This document shows positions 34,859-43,963 of a stretch of 64,000 nt of DNA, piece after piece; positions within the stretch are counted from its first letter, which is position 1, and the number at the start of each line of letters is the position of its first letter. Both the position numbers and the translations under genes were made by a program. This DNA is from Geomobilibacter sp964432205. Lineage in GTDB: Bacteria > Desulfobacterota > Desulfuromonadia > Geobacterales > DSM-12255. The notes under the pieces were generated by a model. The model searched no databases. It worked only from the letters and a program-made list of their open reading frames with translations, and had not been told where the DNA came from. The stretch is taken from contig CAYSMK010000020.1 in NCBI GenBank assembly GCA_964432205.1, positions 34,862-98,861 on the forward strand, in the 5' to 3' direction.

Positions 34859-37221
34859 GCGAAATGACCTATGTCGGCAAGAGCGTCCCCAAGGTGGACG
34901 CAATGGAAAAGGTGACGGGCCAGGCCATTTACGCCGCTGACCTCCAGCTTCCGGGGATGCTCTACGGGAAAATCGTCAGGTGCTGGGAACACGCCCACGC
35001 GAAGGTGACCCGTCTCGACCTGTCGGAAGCGGCAAAGGTCCCCGGCGTCGTCAAGGTGCTCGGCCCCCTTGATGTCACCCAGAAACGCTACAATACCGGC
35101 GTACTGGACGTCATGGTGCCTCCGGACATGGGGGAGCATGTGCTCGGCGACATCGAGGATCAGAGGATCTTTACTGACCATGTGCGGCATCAGGGCGACG
35201 CCATCTGCGGGATCATAGCGGAGAGCGAAACGATCGCCGAGGCAGCGGCTGCAAAGGTGATCGTTACCTACGAACCGCTCCCGGTCTACCTGCGGGCCGA
35301 GGATTCGGCCAAGCCGGGGGCCTTTCAGTTCGACGAGAGGAAACCGGGCAACATGGCCTTTCAGCTCCCGGAGATGCTGTTTCCGGGGAATGCCTATGGC
35401 TGGGGGGATGTGGACGCGGAGATGGCCAGGGCGGAACTGGTCATCGAGGAAACATTCTACGTTCCCAAGGTGAAACAGTGCCAGCTCGAACCCCATGCCT
35501 ACGTGGCGCTGTACGATCAGCGGGGGCGCCTGAACTGCTGGACCTCGACCCAGATGCCCAAGCCTGTCCAGAACAAACTGTCCCGGCTCTTCGAACTCCC
35601 CGTATCCCGGGTCAATCTGGTCTCGACGACCATCGGCGGCGGATTCGGCGGCCGGCTGGGGATGGTGTTCGAGCCCGAGACCTGTGCCATGGCCCTTGCC
35701 GTACCGGGCCGTCCGGTCAAGGTGCAGTCGACACGGGAAGAGGACTGGGTTGCCTCGGAAAGCCGTCACCCCGGCAAATACTGGCTCAAGATGGGTTTCC
35801 TCAAGGACGGCACCCCCGTAGCTGCCGATGCCCATTTCACCGCCGACGCCGGGGGGTACTTCAGCCACTCGTCCGGCGTCCCCTTCACGACCGGATCGTG
35901 GCTGACCGGGATGTACAAGTACAACGCCATCCGCTACAAAGGGGACTGCTACTATACGAACCAGTCGCCCAGCGGCGCCTTCCGCGGTTACGGCAACCCC
36001 CAGACCAACTTCGTTCTGGAACAGATGGTCGACCGCGCCTGCGAAAAGCTCAACATCGACCCGGTAGAATGGCGTAAGCGTTGGCACAAACAGGCCGGCG
36101 ATGACGGCTGGTGTATAGGCGTCCCCTACTCCTCCTGTTCGTTGGACGAGTGCCTGGACCGGGGCGCCGCCGCCATCGGCTGGAAGGAAAAGCGGGCCAG
36201 ATATGCCAACCAGACCGGCAGCAAGCGCCGCGGCATCGGCGTATCGGTCATGAACCACACCAGCGGCGCCATGCCGATGCTGCTTGAGCATACCACCTGC
36301 ACGGTGAAGATGAACGAGGATGGTTCCGCCATCATCACCCTTGCCTGCTCCGACCTGGGGCAGGGCTCCCATACGGTGCTCAAACAAATTGCCGCCGAAA
36401 CCCTCGGCATTCCGATGGACGAGATCCACCTCCACATCAACATGGATGCGGCCGGCTTCGACATCGGCTCCCATGCCAGCCGTACCACCTACGTGGGGGG
36501 CGGCGCGGTCATGAAGGCCTGCCAGGACGTAAACCGCCAGATCATCGAACGCGCCTCGATCCGGCTCGGCATCCCGGCGGAGGAGTTGGAGATACGGGAC
36601 CGGCATGTGGTCTCCAGGGGGAGGGACACGACCGGGGGCGTTGAATCTAAGATGAGTGTCAAGGAGATCTGCAATGTGGGGATCTACCACTTCGTCAATC
36701 CGCAGAACGGTGAGGCGAATGGCGTCCCGGGGCAGATCCAGGGGTATGCCAGCCACTTTGCCGGCCACAACTCCCCCCCCTTCGGTGCCTGCTTCGCCGA
36801 GGTGGAGATCGACACGGATACCGGCCAGGTGAAGGTAGTGGAAATGGTGATCGCCCACGACATCGGCCGGGCCATCAACCCGACCGCCGTTATGGGACAG
36901 CTCGTGGGAGGTGCCCATCAGGCGCTCGGCATGGCACTGACCGAGGAGATGCACTACAGTGAAAAGGGGCTCAACCTCAACCACAGCTTCTTCGACTACA
37001 AGCTGTTCGGCCCGCTGGACATGCCCAAGTTCACGACCATTCTCGTGGAAAACCCGGACCCTGTCGCCCCCTACGGGCTGAAGAGCGTCGGTGAAGCAGG
37101 ACCGGTCAACCCGGTGGGCGCCACGGCCAACGCCGTCTCCCATGCCCTCGGCATCATGTTCACCGAGGGACCGATCACACCGGAGAAGATTCTCCAAGCG
37201 CTCAACAAGAAACACAATTAG
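34855..37221 (+). CDS. Molybdenum-binding subunit of molybdenum hydroxylase, enzyme 1
   Basis: The catalytic subunit has about 788 residues. It has the small N-terminal Ald_Xan domain (about 15-125) and the large cofactor-binding domain with GGGFGGRLGMVFEPE, GAFRGYGNPQTNF, CSDLGQGSHTV, and the conserved Glu in KSVGEAGPVN near the C-terminus. I choose the ATG at 34855 because AGGAGG lies 9 bases before it and it overlaps the previous stop (ATGA); ATG 34849 is also possible. The substrate is unknown: a hydroxylation of an aromatic or N-heterocyclic ring, or a reductive dehydroxylation, would fit. XdhC and YqeB downstream and YqeC/MocA at 62-63.7 kb suggest a specially matured cofactor. Confidence 0.88.
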   Translation: MSEMTYVGKSVPKVDAMEKVTGQAIYAADLQLPGMLYGKIVRCWEHAHAKVTRLDLSEAAKVPGVVKVLGPLDVTQKRYNTGVLDVMVPPDMGEHVLGDIEDQRIFTDHVRHQGDAICGIIAESETIAEAAAAKVIVTYEPLPVYLRAEDSAKPGAFQFDERKPGNMAFQLPEMLFPGNAYGWGDVDAEMARAELVIEETFYVPKVKQCQLEPHAYVALYDQRGRLNCWTSTQMPKPVQNKLSRLFELPVSRVNLVSTTIGGGFGGRLGMVFEPETCAMALAVPGRPVKVQSTREEDWVASESRHPGKYWLKMGFLKDGTPVAADAHFTADAGGYFSHSSGVPFTTGSWLTGMYKYNAIRYKGDCYYTNQSPSGAFRGYGNPQTNFVLEQMVDRACEKLNIDPVEWRKRWHKQAGDDGWCIGVPYSSCSLDECLDRGAAAIGWKEKRARYANQTGSKRRGIGVSVMNHTSGAMPMLLEHTTCTVKMNEDGSAIITLACSDLGQGSHTVLKQIAAETLGIPMDEIHLHINMDAAGFDIGSHASRTTYVGGGAVMKACQDVNRQIIERASIRLGIPAEELEIRDRHVVSRGRDTTGGVESKMSVKEICNVGIYHFVNPQNGEANGVPGQIQGYASHFAGHNSPPFGACFAEVEIDTDTGQVKVVEMVIAHDIGRAINPTAVMGQLVGGAHQALGMALTEEMHYSEKGLNLNHSFFDYKLFGPLDMPKFTTILVENPDPVAPYGLKSVGEAGPVNPVGATANAVSHALGIMFTEGPITPEKILQALNKKHN

Positions 37222-37234
37222 TACTGTCGAACCC

Positions 37235-37270
37235 ACAGGGCTGCTCCCGGAGCAGCCCTGTATCTTTTTT
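37235..37270 (+). terminator. Rho-independent terminator between Mo subunit and xdhC
   Basis: ACAGGGCTGCTC and its complement form a stem of at least 11 bp with a short CCCGG loop, followed by ATCTTTTTT. It lies 14 bp after the molybdenum subunit stop and 22 bp before the xdhC ATG. It should lower expression of the accessory genes relative to the enzyme. Confidence 0.85.
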
Positions 37271-37292
37271 GGCAAGGAAGGCAACGCGAACC

Positions 37293-38054
37293 ATGTGGGA
37301 CTGGATCGGCAAACTGGACGAACTGCGGCGCCAGAACCAGCTGGCCGTGCTGGTAACGGTCACCAGGAGCAACGGCTCGACCCCGCGCAAGCACGGGGCC
37401 AAGATGATCGTCCTTCCGGACGGCACCTTCTTCGGCACGGTCGGCGGCGGGGTACCGGAGTACTATGCCCTGGAGGATGCCCGTAAATGCTTCGACGAAA
37501 TGCAGGGCGCCAGTTCAAAGGTGCCGTTGCAGCAGCGAGGGGAGTTCCCGGCCTGCGGCGGGACCATGGAGTTCTATATGGAGCTGATCAACGACAACCC
37601 CTGCCTCTATCTCTTCGGCGCCGGGCATATCGGCCAGGCCCTCTGCCAGGTCCTGGACGGGACCCCCTTCCGCATCCATCTGATCGACGAGCGTGATGAA
37701 TGGATCAACGGTACGGCCATTCCGGGCAACGTTATCCGCCACCAGTCCCACTGGACAGATTTCATCAACAACGCCACCTGGTGCGACAAGCGGACCTTTG
37801 TCACCATCCTCACCTACAACGGCTCCGTCGACCAGCAGGTGCTGGAGGAGGTCCTGCCCCACCCGGCACGATTTGTCGGCATGATCGGCAGCAAGTCCAA
37901 GTGGGCCGGGGTCCGGAACAACCTGGACGGGAAAGGGCTGGATCTCTCCAGGGTGCGCTGCCCGGTCGGCCACGACAATGGCGGCAAGTCCCCGCAAGAG
38001 ATCGCCATCAGCATCGCCAGCCAGCTCCTTGCCACCTACAACGGGCGCGAGTGA
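37293..38054 (+). CDS. xdhC: XdhC/CoxI family molybdenum cofactor maturation protein
   Basis: The 253-residue protein has the XdhC layout: an N-terminal domain with VTRSNGSTPRKHGAKMIV and VGGGVPE, then a Rossmann C-terminal domain with LYLFGAGHIGQALC and PARFVGMIGSKSKW. XdhC binds molybdenum cofactor, helps sulfurate it and passes it to xanthine dehydrogenase-type enzymes. The frame opens earlier at a TTG in the terminator tail, but the ATG at 37293 is preceded by AAGGAAGG and gives the family's usual start. It follows the terminator at 37235-37270, and yqeB follows within 6 bp. Confidence 0.88.
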   Translation: MWDWIGKLDELRRQNQLAVLVTVTRSNGSTPRKHGAKMIVLPDGTFFGTVGGGVPEYYALEDARKCFDEMQGASSKVPLQQRGEFPACGGTMEFYMELINDNPCLYLFGAGHIGQALCQVLDGTPFRIHLIDERDEWINGTAIPGNVIRHQSHWTDFINNATWCDKRTFVTILTYNGSVDQQVLEEVLPHPARFVGMIGSKSKWAGVRNNLDGKGLDLSRVRCPVGHDNGGKSPQEIAISIASQLLATYNGRE

Positions 38055-38059
38055 CGGAA

Positions 38060-38866
38060 ATGAAAGCCCTGAAGGATCGCGTCATCATCATAAGAGGAGC
38101 GGGCGAGATGGCCACCGGCGTGGCCTGCCGACTCTTTCGCGCCAATTTCCGGCGCATCCTCATGCTGGAAACCCCTTCCCCCCTGGCGGTCAGGCGGCGC
38201 GTCTCCTTCTGCGAGGCGGTTCACGAGCGGACCGTGTCCGTGGAGGGGATCGAAGCGGTCATGGTCAGTGACGAACCGGAGCTGCAGCAGGCGTGGACAG
38301 CGGGCAGGATCGCCGTGACCGTGGACCCGCGGGGAGAAAGCATCGGCCGCTACCGGCCGGACCTGCTCATCGACGCGACCCTGGCCAAGCGCAACCTGGG
38401 GATCACCAAGGCCGATGCCCCGCTGGTGGTGGCGCTCGGCCCCGGCTTCACGGCCGGCACTGACTGTCATGTGGTGATCGAGACCAACCGGGGGCACGAT
38501 CTGGGCCGGCTGATCACCGAGGGGAGTGCCGAGCCGAATACCGGCATCCCCGGCGACATCGGCGGCTACACGAAGGAGCGGGTGCTGCGCGCGCCGGAGG
38601 ATGGCCTCTTCGCCACGACCAAAGAGATCGGCGACCCGGTCCTGAAGGGGGAGGTGATCGGCCGGGTCGGCAGCGCCGCGGTGAAGGCCCAGATCGACGG
38701 CGTCGTGCGCGGGCTGATCAGGCCCGGCTCCGCAGTCTCAAAAGGGCTCAAAATCGGGGATGTGGACCCGCGCGGCATCGCCGGGTACTGCGACACGATT
38801 TCGGAAAAGGCCAGGTCTCTGGGCGGGGCCGTGCTGGAGGCTGCCCTTACCGAGTATAACCGGTGA
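38060..38866 (+). CDS. yqeB: YqeB (EF2563) family selenium-dependent molybdenum hydroxylase accessory protein
   Basis: The 268-residue protein begins VIIIRGAGEMATGVACRLFR, the nucleotide-binding start of the YqeB/EF2563 family. Further family segments are GPGFTAGTDCHVVIETNRGH and NTGIPGDIGGYTKERVLRAP. Families YqeB and YqeC are associated with molybdenum hydroxylases that carry a labile selenium. The ATG at 38060 is used; an in-frame GTG at 38051 overlaps the xdhC stop as GTGA and is equally possible. The gene ends 19 bp from the convergent SLC5 fusion gene. A YqeC homologue is present at 62213-63025. Confidence 0.85.
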   Translation: MKALKDRVIIIRGAGEMATGVACRLFRANFRRILMLETPSPLAVRRRVSFCEAVHERTVSVEGIEAVMVSDEPELQQAWTAGRIAVTVDPRGESIGRYRPDLLIDATLAKRNLGITKADAPLVVALGPGFTAGTDCHVVIETNRGHDLGRLITEGSAEPNTGIPGDIGGYTKERVLRAPEDGLFATTKEIGDPVLKGEVIGRVGSAAVKAQIDGVVRGLIRPGSAVSKGLKIGDVDPRGIAGYCDTISEKARSLGGAVLEAALTEYNR

Positions 38867-38885
38867 TGGCTCCCTCCCTGTCGGA

Positions 38886-41800
38886 CTACTCCACCTTCAT
38901 GACGACCAGCGAAACGTCGTCGGTCAGGCTCTGGGTCCCGGTAAAAGACCGGAGCCGCTTAAACAGACAGTCGATGATCTGCTCAGGTGGCAGCGCGTGA
39001 TGCTCCTCCAGCACGGCACGCAGCCGGTGCTCGCCGAACATTTCACCCTCGGGGTCTGCAGCCTCGATGATACCGTCCGTGTACAGGAGCAGCATGTCTC
39101 CCGGTTGGAGCTGCACCAGTTTTTCCTCAAAAACGACCTTCCGCTGGACCCCGAGGATGAGACCCTCCGCGTCCAGCGGTTCCCAGGTGCGCGATCCCGG
39201 CCTCCTGAGCAGTGGCGGATTGTGGCCGGCGCTGGCGAACGAGAGTGAGCGCGTACCGGCGTCGTAGTTCAGGTAAAACATGGTGATGAAGAGCTCGGCG
39301 CGGGAGAGATCCTCGTAGAGGCAGTCATTGAGCGCGGCCAGCATCGCTGCCGGGTTCCTGATCGTTTCCACCCTCGCCTGGATGTAGGCCCGGGTCTCGG
39401 CCATGATCAAGGCGGCAGCCACGTTGTGCCCGGAAACATCGGCAATGACCATATCCAGTGAATCGGTGCCGCGCGGCAGAAAGTCGTAGTAGTCCCCCCC
39501 CACCTCGCTAGCCGAAACGCAGCTCCCGGCCAGGGATAGCCCCCCGATGGCCGGAGCGCCGGCCGGGAGGAGGCCGAGCTGGATGGTCCTGGCAATCTGC
39601 AGCTCCTGTTCCTGCTTCTTCGCTTCGATCAGCCTTTCCATCTGGCGGGCATTTCGCCACGCCACCCCGATCTGCGCGGCCAGGTTCCTGAAGAGTTCGA
39701 GGAATTCATCGGTAAAAATCCCCTTCATCGATTTCGAGAAGGCGGAGAGAACGCCGATCGGTTCCCCTTCGATGGTGATCGGGGCGTGGGCAAAGGATGT
39801 TATCCCTTCCCGGTGAATGGTCCGGGCGGAGAGCGGTTTTTCGATCATGTCCGCATCGTTGACCGCAATCAACGAGTTGGTCAGAAAGGCCTCTCCACTG
39901 TACGTTTCCATCTTCAGCTCCCGGTCCGACTCCTCCAGGTGCTCCGAACTCATCCCCTTCTGGCTGCGAACGGTCAGCACCGACCTTTCCGGGTCCAGAA
40001 TGCGGACCATGCAGAGGTCGAACTTGAACTGCTGCCTGAGGAGTTCCAGGATGTCGTCCTGAACACTCTGCAGCTCCGCGCCGCTGGCAACGACCTTTGC
40101 CGACTCGTAGAGGACGCTCAGCTGCTCCCGGCTGGCGGAGCGGCTCAGGGAAACCGTGCCGAAGATGTCGAAAACATCCTCCATTTCACTCCCCCGTGCT
40201 GCCAGATAGCTGTCGATGATGACGCCGGCCGCGGCGGCACCCACCGAACCGGCCAGCACTCGCTCGGTAAAGCTTTTCAGCGTGGGGAGCTCGTATTCCG
40301 ACAGACTCCCCCGCTCGTCGATCTGCTTGTCTTCCAGGTATTCCGCCATGGCGGCGTGCGCCTGCTTCTCACCGATGAACTTGGTCATGAGGCTGACGAA
40401 TTCCACGATCGCGGGCGCCTTGCTCATGCGCCTGCGCTGGAACGGCTCTTCCCGCTTTTCGAAGACGTCCACGAATTTGACGGCCTGTTCGGCCTCGTTC
40501 TTGTCAGGCTCGGACAGAAGGGAGATGGCGATGAACGTCCCCAGGTTGAAGAAGAGGGTCCAGAAAAGGGCATGGCTCAGCGTGTCGAGACCGTCCAGGC
40601 CGAAGAGCTCCAGCGGGCGGAGGAAACCGATGCCGAACGGGCCGTGTTCAAGGATATCCCTTTCCAGCAATCCCGACCGAACGAACAGGGGGATCAGGAG
40701 GGTGTAGAACCAGAGGCTGAAACCCGCTCCGAGCCCGACGAGCGCCCCGCGGCCGGTGGCACGTTTCCAGTAGAGTCCGCCGATGATCGCGGGAGCGAAC
40801 TGGGTCATGGCAATGAATGAATAGATCCCGATGTTGATCAGGGAGTACGCCTCGCTGATGAAGCGGTAGTAGACGTAGCCGAGGAGGACGACCGCGATGA
40901 TACCGGCTCTCTTGATGTTGATGAGCACCCCCGACATGTCGGCGGCACCGATGTTGAGCTTCAGGATGACCGGTATGGCCAGGTGGTTGAGGATCATGGT
41001 GGAGAGGACCACCGATTCGAGCATGACCATCGCCGCCGCGGAGGAGAACCCGCCGATGAAGGCCAGCATGGCCGGCCAGGGATGACCTGTCTGCAAGGGA
41101 ATTCTGAGGATAAAGAAGTCGGAGCCCGCACTGTCCCCGCCGCTCAGGATGAGCCCTGCCAGGGCTATGGGCATGACGAACAGGGTGATCAGAAACGTGT
41201 AGGCAGGAAAGCGCCACATGGCATCCTTGATGTGCGCCTCGTCGGAATTTTCGATGACCATGACGTGGAACTGGCGGGGAAGGAACATGACCGTCGCCAT
41301 TGAGAACACGAACCAGCTGAACCACAAGCTATAGGGAAACTGCGGTGTCCCCAGCTGAAAGAGATAGGCCCGGTCGGGAAATTGAGCGGAGAAACGGCTG
41401 AAGATATCGGCAAAGCCATCGAAAAGGCCATAGGTGATGAAGACACCGGCAGTGACGAAGGCGATGAGCTTGACCAGGGACTGCAGGACGATGGCGGCCA
41501 CCAGCCCTTCATGGCGCTCCGAGGCGTCCAGCCGCCGTGCCCCGAACAGGATGCCGAAAAGGCCGAGAAACAGCGAAACGACAAAGGCGCTGTCAATGGC
41601 GGGCGAAAGCGCGGGGATGAGGTGCTTGAACCCACCGGCGGCATCGGGAGGGGTGGTGAGGAGATCGAAGGTGAAGGAAATCGCCTTGATCTGCGAAGCG
41701 ATATAGGGGAGAAGCGCCACAATGAAGAAGATGGTGACGATTCCCCCCAGGAGGGGTGACTTGCCGTAACGGCTGGAGATGAAGTCGGCGACACTGAGGA

Positions 41801-42095
41801 TGTTCTGTTCCTTGGCTACGCGCACCATCTTGCGCAGCAGAAACCACCAGCTGAAGGCGGTCAGGGTGAAACTCAGCAACGGGACGATAAAACCGATGCC
41901 GATGGTGGCGGCCTGCCCGATGACGCCGTAAAAGGTCCAGGAGGTATAGAAGACCGTCAGGGAAAGGGAATAGACCCAGGAGTTGGAGGTGATGCTCCGG
42001 CCTTCTGCCCGCCTTTTGTCGGCATAGTAGGCCACGGCAAAGAGCAGACCGATATACAGGAGGGTTATCGTGGCAACGATCTCGAACGGGATCAT
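38886..42095 (-). CDS. SLC5-type membrane protein fused to GAF and PP2C (SpoIIE) phosphatase
   Basis: The 1069-residue protein combines three modules. Residues about 1-530 form a sodium:solute symporter-like bundle of some 13 helices, with the SLC5 start seen in CbrA-type sensors (TSNSWVYSLSLTVFYTSWTF, SVADFISSRYGKSP). Residues about 560-645 form a helical linker (SLMTKFIGEKQAHAAMAEYL) like the STAC region. A GAF domain spans about 670-830. Residues about 855-1069 are a PP2C/SpoIIE phosphatase with the metal-binding Asp motifs VGGDYYDF, IADVSGHN, GHNPPLL, YTDGI and LTDDVSLV. It should sense or carry an external solute and control phosphorylation of a partner. It lies downstream of the GAF-sigma-54 activator gene, in the same direction. 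Confidence 0.85.
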   Translation of the reverse strand: MIPFEIVATITLLYIGLLFAVAYYADKRRAEGRSITSNSWVYSLSLTVFYTSWTFYGVIGQAATIGIGFIVPLLSFTLTAFSWWFLLRKMVRVAKEQNILSVADFISSRYGKSPLLGGIVTIFFIVALLPYIASQIKAISFTFDLLTTPPDAAGGFKHLIPALSPAIDSAFVVSLFLGLFGILFGARRLDASERHEGLVAAIVLQSLVKLIAFVTAGVFITYGLFDGFADIFSRFSAQFPDRAYLFQLGTPQFPYSLWFSWFVFSMATVMFLPRQFHVMVIENSDEAHIKDAMWRFPAYTFLITLFVMPIALAGLILSGGDSAGSDFFILRIPLQTGHPWPAMLAFIGGFSSAAAMVMLESVVLSTMILNHLAIPVILKLNIGAADMSGVLINIKRAGIIAVVLLGYVYYRFISEAYSLINIGIYSFIAMTQFAPAIIGGLYWKRATGRGALVGLGAGFSLWFYTLLIPLFVRSGLLERDILEHGPFGIGFLRPLELFGLDGLDTLSHALFWTLFFNLGTFIAISLLSEPDKNEAEQAVKFVDVFEKREEPFQRRRMSKAPAIVEFVSLMTKFIGEKQAHAAMAEYLEDKQIDERGSLSEYELPTLKSFTERVLAGSVGAAAAGVIIDSYLAARGSEMEDVFDIFGTVSLSRSASREQLSVLYESAKVVASGAELQSVQDDILELLRQQFKFDLCMVRILDPERSVLTVRSQKGMSSEHLEESDRELKMETYSGEAFLTNSLIAVNDADMIEKPLSARTIHREGITSFAHAPITIEGEPIGVLSAFSKSMKGIFTDEFLELFRNLAAQIGVAWRNARQMERLIEAKKQEQELQIARTIQLGLLPAGAPAIGGLSLAGSCVSASEVGGDYYDFLPRGTDSLDMVIADVSGHNVAAALIMAETRAYIQARVETIRNPAAMLAALNDCLYEDLSRAELFITMFYLNYDAGTRSLSFASAGHNPPLLRRPGSRTWEPLDAEGLILGVQRKVVFEEKLVQLQPGDMLLLYTDGIIEAADPEGEMFGEHRLRAVLEEHHALPPEQIIDCLFKRLRSFTGTQSLTDDVSLVVMKVE

Positions 42096-42214
42096 TATCT
42101 CTGCGTCCTCGCATGGATGGCTTGAAGATCAAGTATAACCGCACCAGTAACCGTGTCCACACGTGCGCGAGTGCGAGCGGCGATTCGCCACAACCGAGCA
42201 CTGTTCGTTCGGGA

Positions 42215-43744
42215 TTATCTCTTGCCACGACCGTAGCTTATCCCGAGCTTTCTCATGCGACCCCGCAGGGTATTGGCGTTGATCCCGAGGAGTTCCGCCG
42301 CCCCGCCGGTCCCGTTAATCTTTCCGTCGGCCATTTTCAGCACCCTGCTGATGTGAAAGGCCATCGCCTCGTCGAGTTTCAGGGGGAATTCAGCTCCACC
42401 CGGTTCCGGGCCAGGAGTCTTGCCGACGGATTCGGCGTGTAACGTATCGAACATCAGTTGTCCTCCCCGGTTTCGTATGATCTCCCTCTCCACCAGATTT
42501 TCCATTTCACGGACGTTTCCCGGCCAACTATAGTGCATGAGCCGATCCAGCGCCCCGGGTGCGATGTCGGGCGAAACGGCGATTCCCATCTCCCGGCATT
42601 TATGGACAATGAAATGTCGAGCAAGGGTAGGAATATCCTCTTTTCTTTGCCGAAGAGGAGGCAGGATGATGGGAAAGACATTCAACCGGAACCAGAGGTC
42701 TTCCCGGAACCGGTTTTCCGAGACCATTCCTTCAAGGTTGCGGTGCGTTGCGGCAATCACCCGGATATCCACCGATATCGCTTTATTCCCCCCTACCCGT
42801 TCGATTTCACGGTTCTGGAGCACGCGCAGTAACCGCACCTGGGCCTGGGGGGGAAGTTCCCCGATTTCGTCAAGGAAGATGGTCCCCCCATCGGCCCGTT
42901 CGAAACGGCCACGTTTTTCGGCAATCGCGCCGGTGAACGCCCCCCGTTCGTGACCGAAAAGTTCAGAATCGATCAGTTCTACCGGAATGGCACCGCAATT
43001 GACCTTGATGAAAGGACCGTCCTTGCGCGGCGAGGCGAAATGAATCGCATTGGCGATCACCTCCTTGCCCGTACCGGTCTCCCCCATGAGCAGTACGGTG
43101 TTGTTCAACGGGGCTATCTGCCGAACCATCTCCATCACGTTCCGCAACCCTGAACTGCCGCCAACGATCTCGTCTCCTGCCTGTGCCAGCAGTTCCTTCT
43201 TCAGATAACGGTTGTCGTCGATGAGTGTGTCCCGGTACTTCACCACGGACTGATGTGCCAGGGCGTTTGCCAGGGCAATGGCAAACGGATCCGAGACGGT
43301 CGCCAAAAGATCGATATGCTCAGATGCGTATCTCCCTTCGCCCCTTGCCCGCAGGACCAGTAACCCGATTACCTCTCCTTCGATCTGAAGTGGCAACACG
43401 AGGTCGGAATTACCGGAAAACTTCAGCATCGGATCGATAGCGCGAATGTAGTTCTTCCGGTCGCTGGGCAGGACGATAAAGGGGTTGCGCTTTTTGCGCA
43501 TCCATTCCCAAAGCCCCTCGGGCACCGGAACGATCTCTTCATGGGCCGCCCCTTCTCCCGTAACGACGTGGGCTATCCTCCGGATCGCCCCCAGGTTCTG
43601 GTCGAGTATGTCGAGATAGATGTCATCCAGGGGGAAGAAGTCACGCAGGTAGACAAACGCGTTATTGAGGGCCGTCTCCAGGTGGAGGCTGCTGCATATT
43701 CTGCGCGTTACTTCCCGAAAAAACTCATCACGATTTACGATCAC
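42215..43744 (-). CDS. GAF-AAA+-Fis sigma-54 activator, divergent to hcr
   Basis: The 509-residue protein has an N-terminal GAF domain (about 15-170), an AAA+ domain (about 200-430) with Walker A GETGTGKEV, the sigma-54 loop GAFTGA and Walker B TIFLDEIGEL, and a C-terminal Fis-type helix-turn-helix (about 460-505, GGAAELLGINANTLRGRMRK). There is no receiver, so a small ligand bound by the GAF domain probably controls it. It is transcribed away from hcrCAB, whose weak sigma-54 promoter and an upstream dyad lie between them. 4-Hydroxybenzoyl-CoA or its acid is a plausible signal by context only. Confidence 0.9.
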   Translation of the reverse strand: MIVNRDEFFREVTRRICSSLHLETALNNAFVYLRDFFPLDDIYLDILDQNLGAIRRIAHVVTGEGAAHEEIVPVPEGLWEWMRKKRNPFIVLPSDRKNYIRAIDPMLKFSGNSDLVLPLQIEGEVIGLLVLRARGEGRYASEHIDLLATVSDPFAIALANALAHQSVVKYRDTLIDDNRYLKKELLAQAGDEIVGGSSGLRNVMEMVRQIAPLNNTVLLMGETGTGKEVIANAIHFASPRKDGPFIKVNCGAIPVELIDSELFGHERGAFTGAIAEKRGRFERADGGTIFLDEIGELPPQAQVRLLRVLQNREIERVGGNKAISVDIRVIAATHRNLEGMVSENRFREDLWFRLNVFPIILPPLRQRKEDIPTLARHFIVHKCREMGIAVSPDIAPGALDRLMHYSWPGNVREMENLVEREIIRNRGGQLMFDTLHAESVGKTPGPEPGGAEFPLKLDEAMAFHISRVLKMADGKINGTGGAAELLGINANTLRGRMRKLGISYGRGKR

Positions 43745-43794
43745 GGTGGTCTCCTCCTTCGGGCAATTATCATATTTGTCAATTTGTATACCTA

Positions 43795-43835
43795 ATTACC
43801 GCATACATCAACAGCATACTGAGGTATTTGGTAAT
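43795..43835. promoter_or_regulatory. dyad operator candidate upstream of the hcr promoter
   Basis: ATTACC-GC-ATAC (43795-43806) and GTAT-TT-GGTAAT (43824-43835) form a perfect interrupted inverted repeat apart from the two inner unpaired bases, with 17 bases between arms. Its right end is 49 bp from the -24 element at 43884. The site lies just upstream of the divergent GAF-sigma-54 activator gene. Confidence 0.5.
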
Positions 43836-43883
43836 AAAGCGAGCCCATTTACTTAAATAGCTTATTTAACAGCGCTTTTGTGT

Positions 43884-43899
43884 TGGCACAGAAGGAGCA
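43884..43899 (+). promoter_or_regulatory. weak sigma-54 promoter candidate for hcrC
   Basis: The plus strand reads TGGCAC-AGAAG-GAGCA. The invariant GG and GC are at the right spacing, and the -24 half is perfect, but the -12 half departs from TTGCA. It is about 267 bp before the hcrC ATG, with fold-back FB3 in between. The region 43745-44165 holds no gene. Confidence 0.5.
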
Positions 43900-43963
43900 T
43901 TAATGAGACCAGTAACGCAATGTCGGCAGTTACAGAGAAACGCATCGTGGGGATGAATTAACC

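Noticed and set aside
34654..37284. An 876-codon open frame on the minus strand opposite the molybdenum subunit gene
   Set aside because: It is the antisense of a clear family member in a GC-rich gene, has no recognisable domain and would cross three genes.
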